Shown here: positions 53,101 to 60,561 of the stretch, piece by piece
Numbering within the stretch: position 1 is the first letter of the stretch
Layout: every line of letters begins with the position of its first letter
Origin: Anaerolineae bacterium
GTDB taxonomy: Bacteria > Chloroflexota > Anaerolineae > 4572-78 > J111
DNA length: 64,000 nucleotides
Assembly (NCBI GenBank): GCA_023151115.1
Contig: JAKLJP010000015.1
Coordinates: 1-64,000 of the forward strand
Direction: 5' to 3'
Position numbers and translations under genes: made by a program
Notes under the pieces: model-generated
Databases searched by the model: none
Told to the model about the DNA's origin: nothing
Seen by the model: only the letters and a program-made list of their open reading frames with translations

Positions 53101-53496
53101 GGCAATGCGGTCCATGGCCTCTTCGAGCGGCATATCGGTCCACTCGGTGGCGTTAGGGGCGCGATATTTTACTTTGGTCCAGCGGTGCGGGTTAACGGCC
53201 AGTTGGAAGGTGGCCGCGCCTTTGGGGCATAATGTCCCATCATTGATGGGGCTGTCGGCGTTGCCTTGAATGTCAATAATTTTCCCGTCGGCTACGGTGA
53301 CAATTTGGCCGCAGCCTACGGCGCAGTACGGGCAGACACTTGGTACTTCTTTACCTTCTTTAATCAGTTTTTGCTTGGTGGCGGCCTGAGCGGGCGCAGT
53401 ATTGAAGCCTAGCCCGGCGACTTCGGCGGCTGCAACCGCGCTCATCCCCCCGGCCGACAGTTTCAAAAACTGCCGGCGCGAAATTGCTTGCGCCAT
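50185..53496 (-). CDS. fdhA: Selenocysteine-containing formate dehydrogenase alpha subunit
   Basis: One reading frame of 1104 codons read through an in-frame TGA at 52908-52906, which I call Sec197. The context is ENQARI-Sec-HSASVPGLGITFGRG, matching the family motif where Sec binds molybdenum or tungsten. Before it lie a twin-arginine signal (SRRQFLKLSAGG), a 4Fe-4S motif CPYCAVGCG...CPKG and the molybdopterin domains; the remaining 906 residues complete the MoCo domains. It oxidises formate to CO2 on the outer side of the membrane. The chain is followed by beta and NrfD-like subunits. Without recoding the two halves would be separate, which the continuous homology argues against. Confidence 0.93.
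52873..52894 (-). promoter_or_regulatory. SECIS-like hairpin for UGA recoding in fdhA
   Basis: In the mRNA sense CCCC-GGUCU-GGGG forms the top of a hairpin, with GGU/ACC pairing below a 3-nt AUC bulge. The GGUCU loop begins 18 nt after the UGA. As I recall the E. coli fdhF element, it has the same loop at the same distance, which would let SelB dock. Confidence 0.8.
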
Positions 53497-53555
53497 AACT
53501 TATTTCCCCCTTTTGACTCTCCTTTGCATCTCACCGTTTACATTAAGGTTACTTT

Positions 53556-53686
53556 GTTACTACTCAGGCATGTCATTTCGAGGTCGTAGGCCGAGAAATC
53601 TTCCTCGCTCCCAAGCTATTCAAGCACCGACCTGGAAGATTTCTCCTCGCAGGCTCGTCGAGATGACATGATGCCTGAGTAGTTAC
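53556..53686. repeat. TGTCATTTCGA-family inverted repeat, copy 3
   Basis: GTTACTACTCAGGCATGTCA at the left is mirrored by TGACATGATGCCTGAGTAGT at the right. Inner arms CGAGAAATCTTCC and GGAAGATTTCTC also pair. It lies upstream of the fdh operon. Confidence 0.8.
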
Positions 53687-53790
53687 ATTACTTTTTTATC
53701 TTCTCAAATGGCCTCCTTTTTGGAAAAATTGTAACCCAATTTCTGCCTAATTTCCTCACCCGGTTGGGCGAGAAATACATATAGGTAGTT

Positions 53791-53843
53791 TAAAGCAAGA
53801 AACAGCGCTATGTTTATTAAACATAACGCTGTTTCTTGCTTTA
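53791..53843. repeat. 26-bp near-perfect palindrome with 1-nt loop
   Basis: The left arm 53791-53816 starts TAAAGCAAGAAACAGCG and the right arm 53818-53843 ends CGCTGTTTCTTGCTTTA; only one pair mismatches. It lies in the 574-bp gap 53497-54070 upstream of fdhA. Apart from this and copy 3 above I see no gene there. Confidence 0.8.
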
Positions 53844-54070
53844 TAGAGAGGGCGGCTGCTCGTAATCCTTCCGCAACGAACTGGGTCAATCTGCTATACA
53901 CGATTGCTCCTATGACTACATCGTGACAAGAGCAGTTCAACTAAAATTTAACAAGGCACGCAGCAGAAGTGGTATCCTGAAAATGTAGTCCAATATGGGC
54001 AGAAAAGAGGGGCAAAGATATTCTTGGAGAGTGAGTGACATTCTACCACAGAAAAAAATGTTGTCAACCG

Positions 54071-54805
54071 TTAGCTGCGCCGGCCTCCTTTGAGCTGACC
54101 TTGCAGGGTTTTTAACTCATCCCATCGGCCCGCCGCTGCCAGTTGTGCTTGTTCAGCCCAGGTGGCCGGATTGGCGATGTTGCTTAACCCTGCTTTTTGT
54201 AAAATTGCCACAATTTGATGGGGGTCCGCGGCGGACAGGTCGGCAAAGGTTTGAATGCCATTCTCCTGCAAAATAGCGGCAATTTTAGGGCCGATGCCTT
54301 CGATAATAACCAGATCATCGGCTTTGGCCGGGGTCTGGGCGCGCCGGGTGGCAGGTTGACTTTCGGCTGCTGCTGCCGCGAAGCCTGACTCAACTTTCTC
54401 CGGGGCAGGGGGTGCAGCAATGGCCTCTATTTCCTCCTCACCCTCGGCCGCAGTCTCGGCAATTTCATCTACCACATTCTGGACGACTTCGGCGGCTCCC
54501 TCGGCTACGTCTTCAACTTCAATTGGGGCGGGATTAATCGGTACAGGATTAATCGCCTCGGTCTCCAGAGGGTAAGATGATTGAATCGGCGGGTGAGGCT
54601 CCGGTGAATGGTGGCCGTGATCGGCCAGGGCCGCAGCCCCACTCGATTGTCTCAACCACCAGGCCAGGGGGATGAGCAGGACCAGGACAATGAGCACGCC
54701 AATCCAACCCACGCCACCGCCCGATTCTTGGGCGAAACTGCTGCTAAAGCCACTCACAATTAAACTCAACGCCGGTAATGTAATCAACAGTTGTTTGTGG
54801 GACAT
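54071..54805 (-). CDS. Membrane-anchored protein with C-terminal helix-hairpin-helix domain
   Basis: 244 residues. A signal-like start (1-25) and a second membrane helix (about 32-50) are followed by a Pro/Glu/Ala-rich acidic linker (60-160). The C-terminus (about 165-240) holds helix-hairpin-helix units: LVIIEGIGPKIAAILQENGI and ADLSAADPHQIVAILQKAGL, then NPATWAEQAQLAAAGRWDEL. This domain is widespread as a fusion tail of unknown role. It may bind DNA or protein. AGGAG lies before the ATG. Monocistronic. Confidence 0.78.
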   Translation of the reverse strand: MSHKQLLITLPALSLIVSGFSSSFAQESGGGVGWIGVLIVLVLLIPLAWWLRQSSGAAALADHGHHSPEPHPPIQSSYPLETEAINPVPINPAPIEVEDVAEGAAEVVQNVVDEIAETAAEGEEEIEAIAAPPAPEKVESGFAAAAAESQPATRRAQTPAKADDLVIIEGIGPKIAAILQENGIQTFADLSAADPHQIVAILQKAGLSNIANPATWAEQAQLAAAGRWDELKTLQGQLKGGRRS

Positions 54806-54940
54806 GCTTTTGTCTCCTGTTATTTCTTTTTAACGGAAATGATTGAAACTGGGAGAACGAGGGGGAAGAAAAAGTGGCCTTAAGGGTGAAGCTGACTTTA
54901 ACACAATTGTTTTCTTCTGTCAAGCAGAAATTTAAGACGA

Positions 54941-54971
54941 TTGTCTCAGCCACAGTTTGTCATGGTATAAT
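54941..54971 (+). promoter_or_regulatory. Possible promoter for the ATP-grasp gene
   Basis: A perfect TATAAT at 54966-54971 lies 31 nt before the ATG. A -35-like TTGTCT is 19 bp upstream, longer than usual. Confidence 0.38.
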
Positions 54972-55002
54972 CTTACCAAATTATTCTTAAGGTCAAAGTG
55001 AC

Positions 55003-56274
55003 ATGGCTCAAACCCCTCTCCCCCTGCGGGTTATTCTATTGATGAAAGCAACCACCTACCGGGCGCGACCGTTTTTGGAAGCAGCGGCCCGGCTGGGCAT
55101 TGAAGTGATCAAAGGGATTGATATGCCGCCCGAACTGGCCGAATATTGGCAGGCCCCGTTGGGGGTACAGTTTGACCAGCCGGAGCAGGCCGTTGAGACA
55201 ATTGTTGAGTTTGCTCATCAAAAGCCGGTGCAGGCTATCTTGGCTGTAGACGACAGCGCCACCGTACTGGCTGCCCTGGCCAGCGAGGCCCTCGGCCTGG
55301 CCTTCAACTCCAGCGAGGCCGCATTGGCCGCCCGTAACAAATACCGCATGCGCCAGTTATTGAGCGCCGCCGGTGTGCCTTGCCCCAAATTCAGACTGTT
55401 TGATATGGCCGATAACCCAACCCAGGTGGCCGCCCAGGTCGAGTATCCCTGCGTGGTCAAACCGCTGCTGCTCTCCGGCAGTCGGGGCGTCATTCGGGCC
55501 GACAACCCGGTTGAATTTGAAACGGCCTTTCGCCGGTTGGGCCGCATGCTGGCTTCGATGCAGCGAGTCCCCGGTTCAACCGGGATTCTGGTTGAGAATT
55601 TTATCCCCGGTTTTGAGGTGGCCCTGGAAGGGATGTTGGACCGAGGACAGTTGAAGGTGCTGGCGTTGTTTGATAAGCCCGACCCGCTCGACGGGCCATT
55701 TTTTGAGGAGACGATTTATGTGACCCCTTCCCGTCTGCCCGCCTCGGTCCAAACAGAGATAGCGGATTGCGCGGCTCGGGCGGCAGCGGCGCTGGGCCTA
55801 CGCCAGGGGCCGATTCACGCCGAACTGCGAGTCAACGGGGCCGGGCCGTGGCTGGTCGAAGTGGCGGGACGCTCTATTGGCGGGCTGTGTTCGCAAACGC
55901 TCCGTTTCGGGCCGGATGTTTCATTAGAGGAGTTAATTTTGCGTCAGGCGGTGGGCCTGGAGATAGAGTCGTGGCGTGGCGACGAAGGGGCCAGAGGGGT
56001 CATGATGATCCCTATTCCGGCAGCGGGGCTGCTGAAGCGGGTGGATGGCGTTGAGGCGGCCCGGCAAGTGCCGGGGATTGAATCGGTGGAGATTACCGCT
56101 CAACTCTATCAACCCCTCGTCCCGCTGCCCGAAGGGGAGAGTTATCTTGGTTTTATCTTTGCCAGGGGCAATGAGCCGGCTGAAGTCGAAGCTGCGCTGC
56201 GTCAGGCCCACGCCCGACTTCACTTTGAAGTCGAGACGCTGTTAACGTTGAACGTTGGAACATTGAACGTTTAA
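55003..56274 (+). CDS. ATP-grasp-domain ligase
   Basis: 423 residues. An N-terminal pre-ATP-grasp domain (about 1-100) precedes an ATP-grasp domain with NKYRMRQLLSAAGVPCPKF, CVVKPLLLSGSRGVIRADN (ATP-binding Lys and Gly-rich loop), and HAELRVNGAGPWLVEVAGRSIGG (metal Glu and Asn). A C-terminal domain follows (VMMIPIPAAGLLKRVDG). The family links a carboxylate to an amine or thiol with ATP; the substrate is unknown. The last residues TLNVGTLNV come from an AACGTTGAACGTT-type repeat at the 3' end. The stop is 2 nt from the converging yggX stop. Confidence 0.83.
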   Translation: MAQTPLPLRVILLMKATTYRARPFLEAAARLGIEVIKGIDMPPELAEYWQAPLGVQFDQPEQAVETIVEFAHQKPVQAILAVDDSATVLAALASEALGLAFNSSEAALAARNKYRMRQLLSAAGVPCPKFRLFDMADNPTQVAAQVEYPCVVKPLLLSGSRGVIRADNPVEFETAFRRLGRMLASMQRVPGSTGILVENFIPGFEVALEGMLDRGQLKVLALFDKPDPLDGPFFEETIYVTPSRLPASVQTEIADCAARAAAALGLRQGPIHAELRVNGAGPWLVEVAGRSIGGLCSQTLRFGPDVSLEELILRQAVGLEIESWRGDEGARGVMMIPIPAAGLLKRVDGVEAARQVPGIESVEITAQLYQPLVPLPEGESYLGFIFARGNEPAEVEAALRQAHARLHFEVETLLTLNVGTLNV

Positions 56275-56276
56275 CC

Positions 56277-56585
56277 TTATTTCTTTCTGGCCGGCCCGCC
56301 GCCTTTGGCCCCAGGCTGGCCTTCGGGGGTCCAGCCTTCGGGCATCATCGCGCCCAGGCCAAAGAAAAATTCTTCCATTTGCTCTTTCAAAAACTCGCGG
56401 GCTTGCGGGTCGGCCAGCACCAGGCCGTAGTGGTTAATCAGCAGTACTTGCTGCTGAATCCACATATCCCAGGCTTGCTGAGAAACGTTGTTAAAAATCT
56501 TGTCACCCAGTTCGCCGGGAAAGGGCGGTTTTTCCAGTCCTGGCAGTTCTCGGCCCAATTTAACACAGTTGACCATTCGGGTCAT
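56277..56585 (-). CDS. yggX: YggX-type Fe(II)-trafficking protein
   Basis: 102 residues from ATG 56585, where GGAG lies upstream; the in-frame extension reaching 56669 overlaps a repeat and is not used. MVNCVKLGRELPGLEKPPFPGELG and IFNNVSQQAWDMWIQQQVLLINHYGL match YggX, a small protein linked to iron and oxidative-damage protection. A conserved Cys near the N-terminus is present (Cys6). A basic Gly/Lys-rich tail is added. Typical YggX proteins are about 90 residues. Confidence 0.88.
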   Translation of the reverse strand: MTRMVNCVKLGRELPGLEKPPFPGELGDKIFNNVSQQAWDMWIQQQVLLINHYGLVLADPQAREFLKEQMEEFFFGLGAMMPEGWTPEGQPGAKGGGPARKK

Positions 56586-56637
56586 AGGTTGTCTCCGTTG
56601 GTAGATATGGTTCTCTAGAAAAATTTTCGCCACTGAA

Positions 56638-56705
56638 ACAGGGTAGCAAGGTAGCAAGTAGCAGGCCACAAGTTTGCTACTTTGCCGCTTCGCCTGCTAC
56701 CTTGA
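56638..56705. repeat. GGTAGCAAGG / CCTGCTACC inverted repeat
   Basis: AGGGTAGCAAGGTAGCAAG and GTAGCAGG are mirrored by TTTGCTACTTTGC and CGCCTGCTACCTTG. Same family as 26968-27018. Confidence 0.7.
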
Positions 56706-56854
56706 TTGTTGAGAAAGAATTTTTCTGGACCCCTATAATTTGTAAGCTAAATTGTACCTTGATAACTGCCTCTGGGCAATTGTTAGGCCGGGGAACACTA
56801 AAAACCCCTCTGAGGAGGAGCTTTTGGTTCGACAGGGGTAGTGAGGATCAAGTT

Positions 56855-57643
56855 TTACAAGCGGTGGTCGTGGCGCATCTCTTTGGTGTAAATCAACTTG
56901 TTACCCATCGGACGGGCTGAGCGCAAGTTGTGCGCCTGCACCTCGGCGGCGGGATGGCCTACGGCAAAAAGCTGATTGACCACTTTTTCGATATTATAAG
57001 TAACCCGGCGGAACTCAATTCGATAATGACCGCCCGGCTGGGTCTGAATCAAAGTGTAGCTGGCGCGAGGACAACCGTCAAAAGGTAGACCGACACTGCC
57101 CACATTGACAACATGACGCCCCTCTAACAAGCGATTAAGAGGTAGATGGGTATGGCCGCAGAGAATCAGGTTATAAGCCGAACTTTCCGGCAGCATCCGG
57201 TACAGTTCAGCATCGGGTGTATCGGGACGAATATTTTCTTCATCACTGCGGGGTGAACCGTGAACCGCCAGGATGGCGTGCTCCGGGCTAAAAAATAATA
57301 ATTGCAGTCGGGGTAAATCGGCCAAAAATTGCCAATGGCTGGGGCCTAACTGGCTGGCTGTCCAGGGGAAACTGGCCAACACCTGGGCTTCCCAATTATA
57401 TTTACCCGTTTCGACCGGGTACTGCTTTTCTACCAAATAGCGGTCGGTATTGCCCATGACATGAAAAATAGGTCCATAGTTCCGGAGGATATTGATAACT
57501 CCCACCGGGTCTGGGCCGAAAACTGCCAAATCCCCCAGGGAGATGATATAATCAGCGCCTCCTTGAGCGTGCAAGTCGTTCAGCACGGCCTGGAGGGCGA
57601 CGCTGTTGCCGTGAATATCAGCTAAAACAGCTAATGAAGTCAT
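56855..57643 (-). CDS. Calcineurin-like metallophosphoesterase
   Basis: 262 residues. The two-metal site is complete: LADIHGNSVAL (D-x-H), SLGDLAVFGPDP (GD), VMGNTDRYL (GN-D in place of GNHD), LAVHGSPRSDE (His) and LCGHTHLPLNR (GHTH). The layout matches the YfcE/MJ0936-type cytoplasmic phosphodiesterases. The substrate is unknown. AGAGG precedes the ATG. Monocistronic. Confidence 0.88.
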   Translation of the reverse strand: MTSLAVLADIHGNSVALQAVLNDLHAQGGADYIISLGDLAVFGPDPVGVINILRNYGPIFHVMGNTDRYLVEKQYPVETGKYNWEAQVLASFPWTASQLGPSHWQFLADLPRLQLLFFSPEHAILAVHGSPRSDEENIRPDTPDAELYRMLPESSAYNLILCGHTHLPLNRLLEGRHVVNVGSVGLPFDGCPRASYTLIQTQPGGHYRIEFRRVTYNIEKVVNQLFAVGHPAAEVQAHNLRSARPMGNKLIYTKEMRHDHRL

Positions 57644-57782
57644 CTTATTTACCTCTTAAGGCTTATTAAATTTGGTCGAATGGAAAAATTGCGGCCTGTA
57701 GGGTTATATTACCACTGTCAGCGCTGGAATATCAGCCTAAAAATTAGGGGTTTAAAGCGCTCTTTTGGAGAGAGAATCTGGT

Positions 57783-58685
57783 TTGATACGCATTGTATTT
57801 TTGGGGATGAGCGGCCCTTTTTCCCGGCCCCCGCTTGAAAATTTACTAGCAGGCGAGGTGGAGGTCAGCGGGGTCATCTTGCCCGCCGCTTCGTCCTCTC
57901 TTGACCCCCTGCCCCGCCGGGTCGAGCCGGCCCGGCCTGCATTGTCGGCTTTGCCGGTAATTAACCCCTATCTTCATCCCAACATCATTCACCTGGCCTG
58001 GGCGCGAGATATTCCGGTCTGGGAAATAGGCTCCCTCTCAGACTCATCAACACTGGCGCTGCTGGCCGCGCTCAAGCCCGATTTAATCGTTGTTGCTTGT
58101 TTTCCGTTTATTCTCCCGGCCGCAGTCCTTCACCTGCCCCGTTACGGTTGTTTGAACCTGCATCCCTCGCCGCTGCCGGCCTATCGCGGCCCGGTTCCTC
58201 TGTTTTGGATGGCGCGGCAGGGAGAGCGCCAGGCCGGGGTGACGCTGCATTTTATGAATAAAGGAGTAGATACGGGCGATATCGTCGCTCAAACTGCCTT
58301 CGACTGGCCGGATGGCATCTCTGGGATGGAGTTGGAACAACGCTGTGCTGGCGAAGGGGGTGTGCTGCTGCTGGCGGCTATTCGCCAACTGGCCGAGACG
58401 GGCCACCTGCCACGCTATCCTCAACCCCGTGAAGGTAGCAGTTATTTTTCCTGGCCCACAGCCGAAGATTTTGTGATCCCCACCGATTGGGAGGCTCGCC
58501 GGGCTTTCAATTTTGCGCGGGCGGCGGTGGAGGAGTGGCCGTTGCTGATTGCCGCAGGCGAGCAGTATTTCCCAGTGGGCCGGGTGCTGGGCTATGCGGC
58601 TGATCTGATGTTGGATCAGCCGTATCGTTTGGAGGGGGGTGAGGTTTGGATTCAGTTTCGGCCGGGTGTTTTGAGGATTCAATAA
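57783..58685 (+). CDS. Formyltransferase-family protein (Fmt-like)
   Basis: 300 residues from TTG 57783, chosen because GGAGAGA lies about 10 nt upstream; an upstream in-frame TTG at 57765 overlaps it. IRIVFLGMSGPFSRPPLENLLAG begins the Rossmann-like N-domain. The formyl-transfer loop NLHPSPLPAYRGPVPLFW contains the His, and VDTGDIVAQ supplies the conserved Asp. The C-domain is short and only weakly like Fmt. It may be a tRNA-Met formyltransferase paralogue or one acting on a sugar nucleotide. No def gene is adjacent. Confidence 0.78.
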   Translation: MIRIVFLGMSGPFSRPPLENLLAGEVEVSGVILPAASSSLDPLPRRVEPARPALSALPVINPYLHPNIIHLAWARDIPVWEIGSLSDSSTLALLAALKPDLIVVACFPFILPAAVLHLPRYGCLNLHPSPLPAYRGPVPLFWMARQGERQAGVTLHFMNKGVDTGDIVAQTAFDWPDGISGMELEQRCAGEGGVLLLAAIRQLAETGHLPRYPQPREGSSYFSWPTAEDFVIPTDWEARRAFNFARAAVEEWPLLIAAGEQYFPVGRVLGYAADLMLDQPYRLEGGEVWIQFRPGVLRIQ

Positions 58686-58687
58686 TT

Positions 58688-58735
58688 GGAGTCCCAAAGC
58701 TTGCTTTGGGGTTGGCAAAGCAAGCTTTGCACTCC
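58688..58735. repeat. GGAGTCCCAAAGC inverted repeat, copy 2
   Basis: GGAGTCCCAAAGCTTGCTTT is mirrored by CAAAGCAAGCTTTGCACTCC. It fills the gap between two converging genes and shares ends with 48287-48334. Confidence 0.75.
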
Positions 58736-58740
58736 TGTGT

Positions 58741-59847
58741 TCAGTCCCCAAAACTGATGCCCAGCTCACGGGCGGTCAAGATAGTGTCACATTCCAGGGG
58801 GACGGATTTCATGCGCCCGGCGACCATTTCCAGCGGCACGTAGCGCACAGTGGGCGGGTCGAGGGCGACCATGACCCCGGAGTGTCCTTCGGCCAGGGCG
58901 CGCACGGCGGCTGCGCCAAAGCGGAGCGAGAGCAAGCGGTCAGAGGTGGTCGGCGTGCCGCCCCGCAGTAGATGGCCCAAAACTACGGCCCGGCTTTCTT
59001 TGCCGGTCATTTCCTGGAGTTCGGCGGCCACCTTTTCGCCGATGCCGCCCAAACGTTCGGCCCGGCCAATCTCTTTCGAAATAACCGAAACGGTCCCCTC
59101 TTTAGATTTAGCCCCTTCGGCCACCACGACAATAGAAAAATTCAGGCCGCGCTTGGCCCGATCCTCAATTTTGGCCGCGACTTTGCTCAAATCATAGGGG
59201 ATTTCGGGGATGAGGATGGCGTCGGCAGTGCCGGAGACGCCGGCGTTCAGGGCAATCCAGCCGGCGTAGCGGCCCATGACCTCGATCACAATGACCCGCC
59301 GGTGGGCCTGGGCGGTGGAGTGCAAACGGTCTATACATTCGGTGGCAAATGAAACGGCGGTGTCAAAGCCAAAGGTGATGACGGTTTGATCGAGGTCATT
59401 GTCAATGGTTTTGGGCACACCGACCACCCGCAAGCCTTTTTGGGCAAAGACATTGGCAATAGCCAGCGAGCCGTCGCCGCCGATGGCAATCAGGGCGTCA
59501 ATCTGCTGCCGTTTGAAACCCTCCATAATTTCATCGGTGCGATCTTTTTCCACCAGTTGACCGGTTTCGGCCAGCGTGGGATAGCGCAGCGGGTTGCCCC
59601 GGTTGGTGGTGCCTAAAATGGTGCCGCCCAGGTGAGTAATGCCGCGCACGCTGTCGCGGGTCATGGGGATCAAGCCGCCTTCAGGGTACTGTTCGGCCAG
59701 AAACAAACCGTTGTAACCCTCACGAATGCCCACGACCTCCCAGCCCCGGTTGAGCGCAGCCAGCACCGCGGCCCGGATGACGGCGTTCAGGCCGGGGGCG
59801 TCGCCGCCGCCGGTGTTGATCGCAATACGTTTGATGGTTGGATTCAT
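58741..59847 (-). CDS. pfkA: 6-phosphofructokinase
   Basis: 368 residues. The glycolytic enzyme that phosphorylates fructose 6-phosphate. Motifs are NTGGGDAPGLNAVIRA, IGGDGSLAIA, PKTIDNDLD (catalytic TIDND), and VIEVMGRYAGWIAL (hexose-phosphate site). Gly in GGDGS, in place of the Asp of PPi-dependent enzymes, favours ATP as donor. The length exceeds the 320 of E. coli PfkA and fits the longer group with an extended middle. GGGAGG precedes the ATG, which overlaps the stop of the grpB-like gene. Confidence 0.92.
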   Translation of the reverse strand: MNPTIKRIAINTGGGDAPGLNAVIRAAVLAALNRGWEVVGIREGYNGLFLAEQYPEGGLIPMTRDSVRGITHLGGTILGTTNRGNPLRYPTLAETGQLVEKDRTDEIMEGFKRQQIDALIAIGGDGSLAIANVFAQKGLRVVGVPKTIDNDLDQTVITFGFDTAVSFATECIDRLHSTAQAHRRVIVIEVMGRYAGWIALNAGVSGTADAILIPEIPYDLSKVAAKIEDRAKRGLNFSIVVVAEGAKSKEGTVSVISKEIGRAERLGGIGEKVAAELQEMTGKESRAVVLGHLLRGGTPTTSDRLLSLRFGAAAVRALAEGHSGVMVALDPPTVRYVPLEMVAGRMKSVPLECDTILTARELGISFGD

Positions 59848-60365
59848 TTTTCACCTCCCGCTTGCCTGGCTTGAGCTTCAATGCTCCTGATAAATTCGGT
59901 TTTAGCCTCGGCATAGTCATTGCCGTCCTGCCACTCGCGCTGGGCCAGCGCTTTTTTGAAGGCCGCATAAGCCTGGGCCACCTGGGGGTTTTGGCGCAAA
60001 AAGTTGCGAAACAAGAGATGGCGCTGCCAAAATTCGCTGCCGATTTCAACCATATGGATATGATGGGTTGTGGTTTGGCCCTGTTTTTTGGTGAAGTAGC
60101 GCCGGTCGGGCATGACGTCCTCGTATTTGGAAATATAGACATAGCCCAGGGCAGTGATTTTGGGGATAAGGGAGTCGGCCTGGCTAAAATCGGGCAGGCC
60201 CAGCATGAGGTCAATGATAGGTTTTGCCGCCAGCCCCACCACCGACGTGCTGCCGACATGCTCGATAACCACCCCGGTATTGGCCAGGACTTTCTGGAGC
60301 AGATGTTTCTCCTGCTCAAATAGTTCCGGCCAACCAGGTGAATACTCAACAACCATTACTTTCAA
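59844..60365 (-). CDS. GrpB-family protein
   Basis: 173 residues from TTG 60365, where AGGAGG lies 7 nt upstream; an in-frame ATG is at 60356. The GrpB/UPF0157 nucleotidyltransferase-like fold is clear: VIEHVGSTSVVGLAAKPIIDLML (acidic Asp in a G-S-T context) and REWQDGNDYAEAKTEFI. THHIHMVEIGSEFW also matches. Function unknown, related to the polymerase-beta superfamily. Its last codons overlap the pfkA start (ATGA), so the two form an operon. Confidence 0.86.
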   Translation of the reverse strand: MKVMVVEYSPGWPELFEQEKHLLQKVLANTGVVIEHVGSTSVVGLAAKPIIDLMLGLPDFSQADSLIPKITALGYVYISKYEDVMPDRRYFTKKQGQTTTHHIHMVEIGSEFWQRHLLFRNFLRQNPQVAQAYAAFKKALAQREWQDGNDYAEAKTEFIRSIEAQARQAGGEK

Positions 60366-60383
60366 GGCCAGGCCTCCTAAAAA

Positions 60384-60535
60384 ATAGACCACCGACGGCA
60401 GACCCATTCGACAGGCTCAGGGCAGGCCGCCGACCGCCGAAAATTACCCACAGGGGGCCTTTGGCTCTACGACCTTACTAAATTTTCATCATCGGGGGTA
60501 TGCCACAGGTTCGGGAACACTTTTATAGCTCATTC
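60384..60535. repeat. Long complex repeat, copy 2, with nested repeat
   Basis: It shares ordered blocks with 47706-47876 (AATAGACC, CCGCCGACCGCCGAAAATTA, GGGGCCTTT, TTTTCATCATCGG, GGAACACTTTTA). It also carries an extra ATTCGACAGGCTCAGGGCAG inside, which looks like another repeat inserted within it. Confidence 0.75.
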
Positions 60536-60561
60536 TAGCATGGGTCGGCAAGAGGGTCGAA

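Noticed and set aside
53704..53940. 78-codon minus-strand frame
   Set aside because: Half of it is the 26-bp palindrome at 53791-53843, and there is no ribosome-binding site or family match.
58741..59847. Pyrophosphate-dependent phosphofructokinase
   Set aside because: The nucleotide loop has GGDGS with Gly, where PPi enzymes normally have Asp. ATP use is more likely, although untested.
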